From Polaromonas sp. (lineage in GTDB: Bacteria > Pseudomonadota > Gammaproteobacteria > Burkholderiales > Burkholderiaceae_C), in assembly GCA_028292745.1 (NCBI GenBank), contig JAQGLT010000032.1:1-38276 (forward strand): a stretch of 38,276 nt of DNA, in the 5' to 3' direction. Below the pieces are notes generated by a model. That model was not told the DNA's origin, did not search any database, and worked only from the letters and a program-made list of their open reading frames with translations. Position numbers and translations under genes: made by a program. Numbering within the stretch: the stretch's first letter is position 1; each line of letters starts with the position of its first letter. Positions 18,882 through 27,491 of this stretch are shown here, one piece after another.

Positions 18882-19217
18882 TCAGGCTGATGCGGAAAAC
18901 ACCAGCAATTGACCGGACTGTGCAGTAGCACAGCGCGACAAGTTCGAAAACAATTCGCTGCCATCCTTGGTGTCGTTCCATTGACCGCTGTTAAATTTGT
19001 AGTGAAAGCCACCGGCTTTGGCGGCCATCCATATTTCCTGCAGCGGTTTTTGCAGATTGATGATGATCTGGCTGCGGTTGGAAAAAGTCAGCGTGACCAT
19101 CCCGCCAGTGCGCTGGTTGTCAATGTCCACCTCGGTTTCGTCATTGAGGCGGTCGCAGCCCTTCTCGACCGCTTCAAGCACGCGCTCGGCCAGGTTCTGG
19201 TATTCAAGGTCCGTCAT
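18882..19217 (-). CDS. cyaY: Iron-sulfur cluster assembly regulator CyaY (frataxin)
   Basis: A 111-residue frataxin homologue that binds iron and tunes cysteine desulfurase during Fe-S assembly. Visible: an acidic N-terminal helix ([20 protein letters not shown]), the acidic strand [20 protein letters not shown], and the family motif [27 protein letters not shown] followed by W-D/N-D-T ([12 protein letters not shown]). Length is normal. The start lies 12 bases from the divergent lptM start, so promoters for the two must overlap. Its stop sits within the perfect palindrome GCATCAG-G-CTGATGC (18879-18893), between convergent mrcA and cyaY; this could be a weak bidirectional terminator, though no T-run is seen. 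Confidence 0.95.
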   Translation of the reverse strand: MTDLEYQNLAERVLEAVEKGCDRLNDETEVDIDNQRTGGMVTLTFSNRSQIIINLQKPLQEIWMAAKAGGFHYKFNSGQWNDTKDGSELFSNLSRCATAQSGQLLVFSASA

Positions 19218-19229
19218 TACAATCCTGTC

Positions 19230-19463
19230 ATGGTTTTTTCACCTCGAATTCTAGGCCGGCTTGATGCCGTTGACTTAAGGCATGGTCTTGTGGTTGCCAT
19301 GGTGGGCGCTGGCGCACTCCTCCTGTGCGGCTGCGGGCAAAAAGGTCCTTTGTTCCTGCCAGTGCCGACCCAGCCGCCAACGGCGTTGGTCACATCTCCC
19401 GCCTTGACGCAAGTTCCGGCTTCCGCCACCGCGCCGATGCTCCCAGCCTCCGCCGTTCGCTAA
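19230..19463 (+). CDS. lptM: LptM (YifL-like) small lipoprotein
   Basis: A 77-residue lipoprotein of the LptM family, which aids assembly of the LptDE lipopolysaccharide translocon. The signature is a hydrophobic signal ([16 protein letters not shown]) followed at once by [12 protein letters not shown]; the modified Cys is that of CGQKGPL. A Pro/Ala/Thr-rich tail follows. The ATG at 19230 gives a 23-residue extension before a second Met (residue 24), and either may be used. The gene is read through by a longer frame beginning inside cyaY, which is antisense and not real. Directly upstream of lysA, the usual neighbour. Confidence 0.85.
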   Translation: MVFSPRILGRLDAVDLRHGLVVAMVGAGALLLCGCGQKGPLFLPVPTQPPTALVTSPALTQVPASATAPMLPASAVR

Positions 19464-19558
19464 ACGGCAGCAAGCCTTTACTCCGGGCCGGCTCCGGCCA
19501 TGACCGCCCTTGATCCAGGAAAATCTTTTCCTTCCCTGTCATTTCCAACATCTGCCTC

Positions 19559-20848
19559 ATGACACCTTCGATTCTTCCTGGCCACCCCTATTTTGCCTAC
19601 CGTGACGGTGCACTGTTTGCAGAAGATGTGCAAATCAGTGAAGTGGCACGCGCCCACGGCACGCCCCTCTTTGTCTATTCCAAAACCGCCATGCTGTCGG
19701 CACTGGCGGCTTACCAGCGCGGCTTTGCAGGACGCGATGCACAGATCTGCTATGCAATGAAGGCGAATTCTTCGTTGGCGGTGCTTCAGGTTTTTGCCAG
19801 GGCGGGGTGCGGTTTTGACATTGTTTCTGGCGGTGAACTGGAGCGGGTTCAGAGAGCGGGCGGCGATGTCAAAAAAGTTATTTTTTCAGGCGTGGGTAAA
19901 ACCCGCGCCGAAATGCACCAGGCGCTTGCAGCCGGTATTGGCTGCTTCAATGTGGAAAGCGAGGCCGAACTGGATGTGCTGTCGGAAGTGGCTGTGGCCA
20001 TGAAGCTGCGCGCGCCGGTCAGCATCCGCGTCAATCCGAATGTCGATCCCAAGACGCATCCCTATATCTCAACCGGCCTGAAGGGCAGCAAGTTCGGCGT
20101 CGCCCATGAGGACGCCCCGCGCATCTACCGCCACGCGGCCTCGCTGCCAGGGCTGCGCGTCATTGGCATTGACTGCCATATCGGCTCGCAGATTACCGAG
20201 ACCACGCCCTACCTGGACGCCATGGACAGGATGCTGGACCTGGTCGCCTCGATTGAGGCGGCAGGCATCGCACTGGACCACATCGATTTTGGCGGCGGGC
20301 TCGGCATCAACTACAGCACGGACGACATGCCGCCCGAAGCCGATGAGCTCTGGCGCCAACTGCTGGCGAAGGTCGATGCGCGCGGCTATGGAGATAAGAA
20401 GCTGATGATCGAGCCGGGCCGCTCATTGATTGGCAATGCCGGGATTTGCATCACCGAGGTGCTGTACACCAAGCCTGGCGAACAGAAGAATTTTTGCATC
20501 ATTGACGCAGCCATGAACGACCTGCCCCGTCCGGCGATGTATCAGGCTTTTCACGCCATCGTGCCCACAACGCTGGCGCCTCCCCATGAGGCAGCCGCGC
20601 TGATGTATGACGTGGTAGGGCCCGTATGCGAGAGCGGCGACTGGATTGGCCGGGACCGCATGCTGGATGTCGGCGCTGGCGACCTGCTGGCGGTCATGTC
20701 GGCAGGCGCCTATTGCATGAGCATGGCCAGCAACTACAACACCCGTGGACGCGCCGCCGAGATACTGGTGGATGGTGCCAGCGCGCATGTGATTCGCCTG
20801 AGGGAGACCGCTGCCGCCACGTTTCAAAATGAACAGCTGTTGCCCTGA
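19559..20848 (+). CDS. lysA: Diaminopimelate decarboxylase
   Basis: A 429-residue PLP enzyme making L-lysine from meso-diaminopimelate. The PLP lysine is K68 in CYAMKAN. Other family marks: GFDIVSGGELERV, GVGKTRAEM, SIRVNPNVDPKTHPYISTG, KFGV, the HIGSQI motif, DFGGGLGINY, EPGRSLIGNAG, and the C-terminal active-site Cys in GPVCESGDWIG followed by AGAYCMSMASNYN. It is 95 bases downstream of lptM and probably co-transcribed. A small hairpin, CCCTG-AATGC-CAGGG, overlaps the stop; it has no T-run and is a weak terminator candidate. Confidence 0.97.
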   Translation: MTPSILPGHPYFAYRDGALFAEDVQISEVARAHGTPLFVYSKTAMLSALAAYQRGFAGRDAQICYAMKANSSLAVLQVFARAGCGFDIVSGGELERVQRAGGDVKKVIFSGVGKTRAEMHQALAAGIGCFNVESEAELDVLSEVAVAMKLRAPVSIRVNPNVDPKTHPYISTGLKGSKFGVAHEDAPRIYRHAASLPGLRVIGIDCHIGSQITETTPYLDAMDRMLDLVASIEAAGIALDHIDFGGGLGINYSTDDMPPEADELWRQLLAKVDARGYGDKKLMIEPGRSLIGNAGICITEVLYTKPGEQKNFCIIDAAMNDLPRPAMYQAFHAIVPTTLAPPHEAAALMYDVVGPVCESGDWIGRDRMLDVGAGDLLAVMSAGAYCMSMASNYNTRGRAAEILVDGASAHVIRLRETAAATFQNEQLLP

Positions 20849-20931
20849 ATGCCAGGGTGGACGGCAGTGCTTGCCCAAAGCGATGAACAGGAAGTCCCCT
20901 GCGCAAACCCATGCATCTGGGCGCTAAATTT

Positions 20932-20990
20932 AAGCAAAAAATGGCTCTAGCGCTTTAGCTGCCTGCGCAACATGCTATCTTTTTTGTAGC
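20932..20990 (-). repeat. Dispersed ~60-bp intergenic repeat, copy overlapping the msrQ 3' end
   Basis: On the minus strand: head GCTACAAAAAAGATAGC, then N5-GCGC, variable bases, GCGCTAGAGCC and a T-rich tail. It aligns with one single-base gap to the other four copies. The head lies inside msrQ: it encodes the last residues, and the TAG within GATAGC is the msrQ stop codon. Confidence 0.75.
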
Positions 20991-21658
20991 TTCTGCATTG
21001 GAGGAGCGCTGCGTTCAGAACCGGCGGAAATGCGCTTGCGCGCTTTCGCCCAGTAGGTTCCCACTCGCCAGCCCAGCAGCAGCGCCACGATGCCGGCATA
21101 AACAAATACTTCGGAAAAGTCGTTTTTACCGGCGCGCATCCAGAAAAAATGCAAAAGCCCGAGGCAGGCAATCAGATAGACCAGCTTGTGCAAGAGCTGC
21201 CAGCGCTTGGTGCCCAGGGCCTTGATCGCGGCGTTGAACGAGGTCGCGGCCAGCGGCGTAAGCAGTAAGAAGGCCGAAAATCCGACAAGAATGAAAGGAC
21301 GCTTGGCGATGTCCTTGGCGATGTCGGTCACGTCAAACCCCATGTCGAACCAGCTGTAGCTCAGCAGATGCACGATCACATAGAAGTATGCAAACAGACC
21401 CAGCATGCGCCGAAAGCGCGCCAATGCCGGGGTGCCGCTGATGACCCGCAGCGGGGTCACTGCCAGGACGATACAAATAAAGCGCAATGTCCAGTCGCCG
21501 GTGGCGCGAATCAGTGCTTCGGCGGGGTTGGCGCCCAGATGGTCATTGAACGCCGCATAAAAGAGCCAGGTGAACGGCATCAGGCAAAGCACAAACACCA
21601 ATGGCTTTGCCGCTGGACGCATCAGCAGCTTTTGCCTTCCCGCCCACCAGGCCAGCAT
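20975..21658 (-). CDS. msrQ: MsrQ, heme-binding membrane subunit of the MsrPQ methionine sulfoxide reductase
   Basis: A 227-residue inner-membrane b-type haem protein that passes electrons from the quinone pool to periplasmic MsrP. About six hydrophobic segments; conserved marks are RATGDWTLRFICIVLAVTPLR, RRMLGLFAYFYVIVHLLSY (haem-ligand His) and WQLLHKLVYLIACLGLLHFFW (further His residues). The start overlaps the msrP stop by one base (TAATG). The last few residues (KLQKR) and the stop come from a dispersed repeat, so the C-terminus appears to be a recent replacement; the family C-terminus is variable and function is probably unaffected. Confidence 0.95.
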   Translation of the reverse strand: MLAWWAGRQKLLMRPAAKPLVFVLCLMPFTWLFYAAFNDHLGANPAEALIRATGDWTLRFICIVLAVTPLRVISGTPALARFRRMLGLFAYFYVIVHLLSYSWFDMGFDVTDIAKDIAKRPFILVGFSAFLLLTPLAATSFNAAIKALGTKRWQLLHKLVYLIACLGLLHFFWMRAGKNDFSEVFVYAGIVALLLGWRVGTYWAKARKRISAGSERSAPPMQKLQKR

Positions 21659-22656
21659 TAGAAATCTTTCTTAAGGTCCATGCCCGCGTAAAGCTGGCCC
21701 ACTTGCGCTTCATAGCCATTGAACATCAGGGTTTTTCGTTTTTTTGCAAACAGGCCATCCTCGCCGATACGCCGCTCGGTTGCCTGGCTCCAGCGCGGAT
21801 GGTCCACCGATGGGTTCACATTGGAATAAAAACCGTACTCCTGCGCCGCCGACTTGTTCCAGGCGGTGCGCGGCTGCTTGTCGGTGAAACGAATCTTGAC
21901 GATGCTCTTGCCGCTTTTGAACCCATACTTCCATGGCAGCACCATGCGTACCGGCGCGCCGTTCTGGTTGGGCAGCACTTCTCCATACATGCCGAAAGTC
22001 AGCAGCGCCAGCGGATGCATGGCTTCGTCCAGGCGCAAGGCCTCGACATAGGGCCAGTCGAGAACACGTGAACCGACAAACGGCATGGTCTTCGGGTCGG
22101 CCTGGGTGATGAACTCGACGTATTTTGCGTTGCCGAGCGGCTCGACTTTCTTGATCAGCTCGGAAAGCGAATACCCCACCCAGGGAATGACCATGGACCA
22201 GCCTTCGACGCAGCGCAGGCGGTAAATCCGCTCCTCCTGCGGGCTGAGCTTGAGCAGTTCTTCCAAAGTGAAGGTTTTCGGATTCTTCACCAGTCCTTCG
22301 ACCGCCACCGACCAGGGCTTGGTCACCAACGTGTGCGCATTCCTGGCCGGGTCGGCTTTGTCGGTCCCAAACTCGTAGAAATTGTTGTAGCTGCTCGCGT
22401 CTTTGTAATCGGTGATTTTTTCCATCGTCAACGCGCCGGCCACGGCGGACTTGCCACCGGGCAAGGCTGCCAGTTTGCCTGGCTTCTGAGGCGTTTGCGC
22501 CAATGCCTCACGGCCCGCCCAGCTGGCCAGTGCCGCGCCAGCCGTTCCGGCGGCCATCAGCTTGATCAGCTCGCGGCGGCTTCGGTAAATCCCTTGCGGC
22601 GTGATCTCGCTGGGAACCGGGTGATCGAATCCATTGGCGTGGGTCTTGATGAGCAT
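21658..22656 (-). CDS. msrP: MsrP, periplasmic molybdopterin methionine sulfoxide reductase catalytic subunit
   Basis: Reduces methionine sulfoxide in periplasmic proteins using Mo-molybdopterin. The Tat signal [12 protein letters not shown] (arginines 27-28) is followed by a hydrophobic stretch and an Ala-x-Ala cleavage site near ALAQ. The Mo-ligating Cys is in [18 protein letters not shown] (about residue 149). Other family marks: [37 protein letters not shown] and [18 protein letters not shown] use the ATG at 22654-22656, which has AAGGA six bases upstream and gives 332 residues; the frame extends 26 residues further upstream without support. Overlaps msrQ by one base. Confidence 0.95.
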   Translation of the reverse strand: MLIKTHANGFDHPVPSEITPQGIYRSRRELIKLMAAGTAGAALASWAGREALAQTPQKPGKLAALPGGKSAVAGALTMEKITDYKDASSYNNFYEFGTDKADPARNAHTLVTKPWSVAVEGLVKNPKTFTLEELLKLSPQEERIYRLRCVEGWSMVIPWVGYSLSELIKKVEPLGNAKYVEFITQADPKTMPFVGSRVLDWPYVEALRLDEAMHPLALLTFGMYGEVLPNQNGAPVRMVLPWKYGFKSGKSIVKIRFTDKQPRTAWNKSAAQEYGFYSNVNPSVDHPRWSQATERRIGEDGLFAKKRKTLMFNGYEAQVGQLYAGMDLKKDF

Positions 22657-22749
22657 GTTGAGTCCTTTGAATCCGGTTGTTCCAGTCGTGTCTTCTTCAT
22701 GGTACGCAGCAAGTCCAATAAAGGATTCAATCAAAGACTCCCGCCCAGG

Positions 22750-23391
22750 CTACAAGGTTCCGTAACTATGCAAGCCCGACAGGAACATGTTGACGCCCAG
22801 GAAAGCAAACGTCGTCACCAGCAAGCCCACCAGCGCCCACCAGGCGGCCACCGCGCCCCGCAGCCCCTTCATGAGCCGCATGTGCAGCCAGGCGGCATAG
22901 TTGAGCCAGACGATCAGCGCCCAGGTTTCCTTCGGGTCCCAGCTCCAGTACCCGCCCCAGGCTTCGGCCGCCCACAGCGCGCCCAGCACGGTGGCGATCG
23001 TGAAGAAGGCAAAACCGACGGCGATCGCCTTGTACATCACGTCGTCCAGCACTTCCAGGCTCGGCAGGCGCGCGGCAATGTGCTTGCGGCCCAGCAAAAT
23101 CCCGCCGGCAATCAGCCCGGCCACCAGCAAATAACCCATCCAGTAGTTGCTGCCGCCCGCTTCCAGCGGCGACTTGCGGAAAACGATGGGCACGAAGCAC
23201 AGCACCACGCCCAGCACCCACAAAGGCGTCAGCTTGTACCACCGGGTTTCAGCAGCCTGCTGCTTGACATGGTAGGACAGCGCCACCATGGCCGCCAGCG
23301 CGAACATGCCGTAACCGATGAAGTTGGCGGGTACATGCAGCTTCATCCACCAGCTTTTCAGGGCCGGCACTAGGGGCTGGATTAAATGGGC
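22750..23391 (-). pseudogene. ccsB: CcsB (ResC), 3' part beyond an in-frame stop
   Basis: This is the rest of ccsB, in the same reading frame after the TAA at 23392-23394. It reads AHLIQPLVPALKSWWMKLHV and on through four or five membrane segments to the haem-handling tryptophan-rich motif WGGYWSWDPKETW and a final HSYGTL. All of the WWD-type motif and the C-terminal His are here, so without this part the protein cannot work. A GTG at 23368-23370 could allow re-initiation of a 206-residue product, but no good binding site precedes it. No other damage is visible; the frame is clean, so the stop is either very recent, a sequence error, or tolerated. Confidence 0.8.
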
Positions 23392-24147
23392 TTAGCGCAA
23401 CACGGTGTACCAGAGCAAAAAGCCGACCGCGCCGCTGACCACCAGCATGACGAACGCGCCCAGCGAGCGGGTCTTGTACTCGGCTTCAAAGTACAGGTAG
23501 AACGCGGTGGTCATCCAGCAGAACAGCACGAACACCTCGTACAGGTTGCTGACCGGGATATGCCCGACGTCGGGGCCGATCAGGTAGCTTTCATACCAGC
23601 GCACCAGCGTGCCGATGAGCGCCATGCCCACGCCCACCCAGGCGATTTTCGAGCCCAGCGACTCCAGTGTCGCGCTGTGGCTCGAACCGCCGTTGCCGGT
23701 CGGGGCAGTGCTGGCAAACATGCCGAGCCAGTAAAAAACCGTGCTCATGAAAAACAGCATGCTCATCCACAGGATGGCCGACTGGCTGGACAAAAAATAC
23801 TTGAGCCAGAAGATCTGCTCGGCCCGTGCCAGGTCGCCCTGGTAGGACGCGATGCTCAGCAGCGACAAGACGGCAACTACCCCCATCAGCAGGCGCAAGG
23901 GCCGCCAAAACCACCCGATCGCGATGGTGGCTGGAATGGTTGCGAACAAGATGCCTTTTTCATAGACATCCATGTAGGCGCTGTACTGGGCAAAAGCATA
24001 TAGGAATCCGCCCGCCACCAGCACGGCAAAAACCCAGTCCAGGGCATTGCGACGGGCCAAATAGCCTGGGTTCAGGCTGAGCGTGCTGGCCTGCCCGGCC
24101 GACAGGGTGGTGGTGGTGTTGATACGCGTACTCGTCGTGGTGTTCAT
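23392..24147 (-). CDS. ccsB: CcsB (ResC) cytochrome c biogenesis protein, 5' part ending at a premature TAA
   Basis: N-terminal 251 residues of the System II haem exporter/synthetase subunit CcsB, which with ResB attaches haem to apocytochromes c outside the inner membrane. It has an unusual Thr/Ser-rich start, then about six hydrophobic segments and VSNLYEVFVLFCWMTTAFYL, a conserved feature. Reading stops at codon 252 (TAA, 23392-23394) right after FLLWYTVLR; homologues continue with an acidic residue, then A-H and QPLVPAL-, and exactly that continuation follows in frame here. The start overlaps the resB stop (ATGA), so the two are translationally coupled. Taken with the 3' part the gene would be about 464 residues, a normal length. 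Confidence 0.85.
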   Translation of the reverse strand: MNTTTSTRINTTTTLSAGQASTLSLNPGYLARRNALDWVFAVLVAGGFLYAFAQYSAYMDVYEKGILFATIPATIAIGWFWRPLRLLMGVVAVLSLLSIASYQGDLARAEQIFWLKYFLSSQSAILWMSMLFFMSTVFYWLGMFASTAPTGNGGSSHSATLESLGSKIAWVGVGMALIGTLVRWYESYLIGPDVGHIPVSNLYEVFVLFCWMTTAFYLYFEAEYKTRSLGAFVMLVVSGAVGFLLWYTVLR

Positions 24148-26402
24148 AAAGGCGCCTGCAGCAATCTTGTTTTCAACATCTCGAACTCCTTGTCGCCATC
24201 CATGGTTTTTCGGTTGGCGGACAAGGCCAGGGTGGCCTGGGTGTTTTCAGCGGATTTTGACACTGAAGGGGGTGGGCCGGCAGGTCCTGCGGATTCCTCG
24301 CCGCGGCCTTCAGGCGTTCCCTGGCCCGTTTGCGGCGCCAGCCAGACCCAGACGCGGCGCTCGCGAATGTAAAGCATGGCGAATATGCCTACGATCAGGA
24401 AGGCGCAGCCCAGATAAACAATGGTCTTGCCAGGCGCACGCGCCACCTGGAAGACGCTGGCCTGGACCTGCTTGAAATCCTTCAGCTGAAAAGCCATGGG
24501 GGCCGGATAATAAGGCGCATCGGACAGGCTCAGCACCAGCTGCGCCATGAAGGCCTGCGTTTTTGCATCCTGCGCCAGGGGCTTCAGCCCGGCCTGTTCA
24601 CGCACCATGGCGGTCAGTTCGAACAAGGTGCCGTTGAGGATGCGCACCAGCACTTCGCCGGCCCGGTTGCGTTCGGCCTCGGGCACATTGGCCTCCATGA
24701 AGTCCGAAATGGCCTGCAGGCCACCGGACGCCTTCACCTTGTCGGCAGCAGCGGCACCGCCAGCGCGGCTGGCAGGCACGGGCGCCGTTTCCGAGCCCGC
24801 AAACAGCGCCAGCGCGCGGGCGGCGGAATCGGTGAGCTGTTGCGCCAGTTCCGGGCGGTCGGCACCAATCGCCAGGCGTGCATAGCGCTGCACGGCCCTG
24901 TCCCGCTGCGCCGGGTCGGCCAGCGCGGCACGCAGACGCACAAAAGTGTCGGTGCTGCTTTCGGGATCGGCCGGAATGCGCAGGTACTGGAAGGGATCGG
25001 AGGGTTTTTCACGCACCCCCATCAGGAAGATGGCGGGGTTGTCGGCGTTGTCATCCATCTTGACCGGCAGCATGTAATTCTGGAACTCACGCGCCTGGCC
25101 GGCCGCGTCGCGCAGTTTGTAGCTGACGCTGGGGCCGACATTGCGCAGCTCTTTCTGGGTGGTGGTCTTGTTGGCGGCGCCGAGCCGGGTTTCGATGGCC
25201 TGGCGCAGGTCCACCTTGCGCACATCCGCGCCAGAGCTCAGTGCGCCGCTGGCGCTTCCCGCATTCGCGAAATTCTCGACATTGATGACACGCAGTGCGG
25301 TGTATTCGAGCGTGAGCTGTTCAGCACCCGGGCCCTGGCCGTTGGCCAGGCTGCTGGAGCCGCCAATCGTTCCCTCAATCTCGAACGGCTTGCTGGCCGC
25401 AGCCATGGGAATCGCCTTGAGCGTGACGCTGGAGCCGCCGTCGTCAAAGCTGGACTGGTAAATCTCGACGCCCTTGTAGCGGGCCGGATGGTTGACCTCG
25501 ACCCGCGCCGGGATCTTTTCGCCGCTGGCCTTGTCGTGAATGACGATCTCGCTGGCGAACAGCTTGGGCATGCCGGTGGAGTAGTACTCGACGATGAATT
25601 TCTTGAGCTCCACCGCAAAAGGCAGCTCCTGCAGCAGCACGCCGCCGGGCTGGTTCAGTATCGCGGTGCTGGACTGCGTGCCTTCGGACACCAGCAGATT
25701 GGCGCGAAAGGTGGGGTTGTTCTCGCCCAGCCGATGGGCTGCGGGCACGTCGGCAATCAGGCCGCCGCCGGTATAGGTTGACTTGCCATTGAGCAGCATC
25801 TGCGCCCGCACGACCATGTCGCCGTCGAGCAGGCCGCCCACGCAGATCAGCACAATGGCGCTGTGCGCGGCAATGTAGCCGAGCTTGTTGGCCGAGCCTT
25901 TCTTGGCGGCCACCATCCAGCCGGCACTTCTGTGCTGCAGCTTGACCTTCCAGCCGCTCTCCACCAGGGTCTGCCCGATGCGCCGCGCCGCCGCTTCAGG
26001 CGACTCGGCCAGCGCTGCCTGGGCACGGTGGCCAAAGGCCTTGAGGCTTTGCTCGCGGATGTCTTCCTTGAGCTGGTTGAAATCGGCCAGAATCTTGGGC
26101 GTATTGCGCGCAATGCACAGGGAGGTCGAGACCACCAGAAAGGCCAGGATCAGCAGGAACCACCAGGCGCTGTAGACGGTATTGAGGCTGGCCAGGCGGA
26201 ACACCTGGGCCCAGAACGGTCCGAACTGGTTGACGTAATTGTTCAGCGGCTCCTGCTGCTTGAGCACGGTGCCGATCACCGAGGCAATGCAGATCACGGT
26301 CAGCAGCGAGATCGAAAATCGCATCGACGACAGCAACTCCACCGACGCGCGCAGCGTGCGCGAGCCCCAGTTGACTTTCATACCTTCGGTGGAAACTGCC
26401 AT
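24144..26402 (-). CDS. resB: ResB cytochrome c biogenesis protein
   Basis: A 752-residue System II partner of CcsB. Order: a short cytoplasmic tail, membrane segments near 27-47 (FSISLLTVICIASVIGTVL) and 80-100, a third near 175-195 (KLGYIAAHSAIVLICVGGLL), a large periplasmic domain (about 200-645), a last membrane helix (IVYLGCAFLIVGIFAMLYI) and a cytoplasmic tail. Conserved marks: SWWF-like SAWWFLLILAFLVVSTSLCI and KGVEIYQSSFDDGGS. The C-terminal tail is Pro/Gly-rich and probably disordered. It overlaps ccsB at the stop and lies downstream of cytochrome c4, from which a terminator separates it. Confidence 0.95.
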   Translation of the reverse strand: MAVSTEGMKVNWGSRTLRASVELLSSMRFSISLLTVICIASVIGTVLKQQEPLNNYVNQFGPFWAQVFRLASLNTVYSAWWFLLILAFLVVSTSLCIARNTPKILADFNQLKEDIREQSLKAFGHRAQAALAESPEAAARRIGQTLVESGWKVKLQHRSAGWMVAAKKGSANKLGYIAAHSAIVLICVGGLLDGDMVVRAQMLLNGKSTYTGGGLIADVPAAHRLGENNPTFRANLLVSEGTQSSTAILNQPGGVLLQELPFAVELKKFIVEYYSTGMPKLFASEIVIHDKASGEKIPARVEVNHPARYKGVEIYQSSFDDGGSSVTLKAIPMAAASKPFEIEGTIGGSSSLANGQGPGAEQLTLEYTALRVINVENFANAGSASGALSSGADVRKVDLRQAIETRLGAANKTTTQKELRNVGPSVSYKLRDAAGQAREFQNYMLPVKMDDNADNPAIFLMGVREKPSDPFQYLRIPADPESSTDTFVRLRAALADPAQRDRAVQRYARLAIGADRPELAQQLTDSAARALALFAGSETAPVPASRAGGAAAADKVKASGGLQAISDFMEANVPEAERNRAGEVLVRILNGTLFELTAMVREQAGLKPLAQDAKTQAFMAQLVLSLSDAPYYPAPMAFQLKDFKQVQASVFQVARAPGKTIVYLGCAFLIVGIFAMLYIRERRVWVWLAPQTGQGTPEGRGEESAGPAGPPPSVSKSAENTQATLALSANRKTMDGDKEFEMLKTRLLQAPL

Positions 26403-26455
26403 ACGTGAAATTCAGGCCTCAAGGCCCGCAGAAATAAGACAAAGGGAGGGACGCA

Positions 26456-26492
26456 ATGAAAAAGGCGGACTTTCCTCAGAAAGGCCCGCCTT
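26456..26492 (-). terminator. Rho-independent terminator of the cytochrome c4 gene
   Basis: On the minus strand AAGGCGG pairs with CCGCCTT, with an inner CTTTC/GAAAG stem, and the hairpin is followed by TTTTT-C. It lies about 100 bases after the cytochrome c4 stop and before resB, so it should end or reduce transcription into resB. Confidence 0.8.
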
Positions 26493-26590
26493 GATGTGAT
26501 CGTTTACCGCAGCCTGGGTTCAATACAAGCCGTGATTTATAGCAATCCAGTAAAAATGGGCTCCACCCGATCAGGTGCAGACCCGCTTGC

Positions 26591-27286
26591 TCAGCGCAGG
26601 CCCGCAACGTAATCGGCCACGGCGCGGATTTCCCTGTCATTGAGCTTGGCGGCGATCTGGGTCATCTGGATGCTGTTGCCGCGAACGCCGTCGCGAAAAG
26701 CCGTCAGCTGGGCAGCGGTGTAGTCGGCATGCTGGCCGCTCAGGCGCGGGTACTGCGCGGGAATGCCCGCGCCGGTGGGGCTGTGGCAGCCGGCGCAGGC
26801 GGCAACCTGGCGATCGGCAATGCCGCCGCGATAGATGCGCTCGCCCAGCGCGACCAATTCTTTTTCCTTGGCAAAGCCGGGCTTGGCCTGTTTCGACGTG
26901 GACCAGTACGAGACATTTTTCATGTCCTCGTCCGACAGCGTGGCGGCAATGCCCTGCATGATGGGGTTTTTGCGCTTGGCGGATTTGAATTCCTGCAACT
27001 GCTTGATCAAGTAGTCGGGATGCTGCTGTGACAGCTTGGGATAAGCAGGGGTTCCAGAATTGCCGTCGGCGCCATGGCAGGAAGCGCACACCGCCGCGTA
27101 GGTGGCTTCGCCCTTGACCAGATCGGGCTTTGCCGCCTTGACGGGCGCGGCGGCTGGCGCGGCATGCGCTCCGGGCGCGGCATGCGCTCCGGGCGCGGTC
27201 GTGGCAGCGGCTTCGCCTGCGGCAAATGACGACATGGCGGGCAAGGCCAGCAAGGCGGCCAGTAGGGAAGTAGCGAACAGCTTCAT
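26591..27286 (-). CDS. Cytochrome c4, dihaem periplasmic electron carrier
   Basis: A 231-residue secreted protein with two class I haem domains. The signal peptide ends near SSFAAG (about 20-24). Haem sites are CASCH (67-71) and CAGCH (164-168); the likely axial methionines are M110 in NPIMQGIA and M208 in NSIQMTQIA. Between signal and first haem is an Ala/Pro-rich linker (27-52) with the duplicated GAHAAP unit, encoded by an 18-base tandem repeat near 27164-27200. It probably carries electrons from the bc1 complex to terminal oxidases. Its maturation needs the ResB-CcsB system encoded just downstream. Divergent from engB, with no clear shared promoter recognised. Confidence 0.95.
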   Translation of the reverse strand: MKLFATSLLAALLALPAMSSFAAGEAAATTAPGAHAAPGAHAAPAAAPVKAAKPDLVKGEATYAAVCASCHGADGNSGTPAYPKLSQQHPDYLIKQLQEFKSAKRKNPIMQGIAATLSDEDMKNVSYWSTSKQAKPGFAKEKELVALGERIYRGGIADRQVAACAGCHSPTGAGIPAQYPRLSGQHADYTAAQLTAFRDGVRGNSIQMTQIAAKLNDREIRAVADYVAGLR

Positions 27287-27491
27287 ATCGGGGCTTTAAT
27301 TGGTTGGCGCACAGAACTTGCGGAACTTGATAGGCCATGATTTTACAATGGCTTGAAGCGCATGCCTTTTATCGGGATTGCCAGGCCGCCAAAGGCTGCC
27401 CGTGCACCTGCATCCCGCCCGGCACACCATGCCAGTTATTTCCTGTTTTCCCCGCGACGCTAACGCGCCCTCGCCATTTTCCGGAACTTCC

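Noticed and set aside
24330..25781. 483-codon plus-strand frame opposite resB
   Set aside because: Antisense shadow of resB, with no motif and His/Gly/Arg-rich composition.
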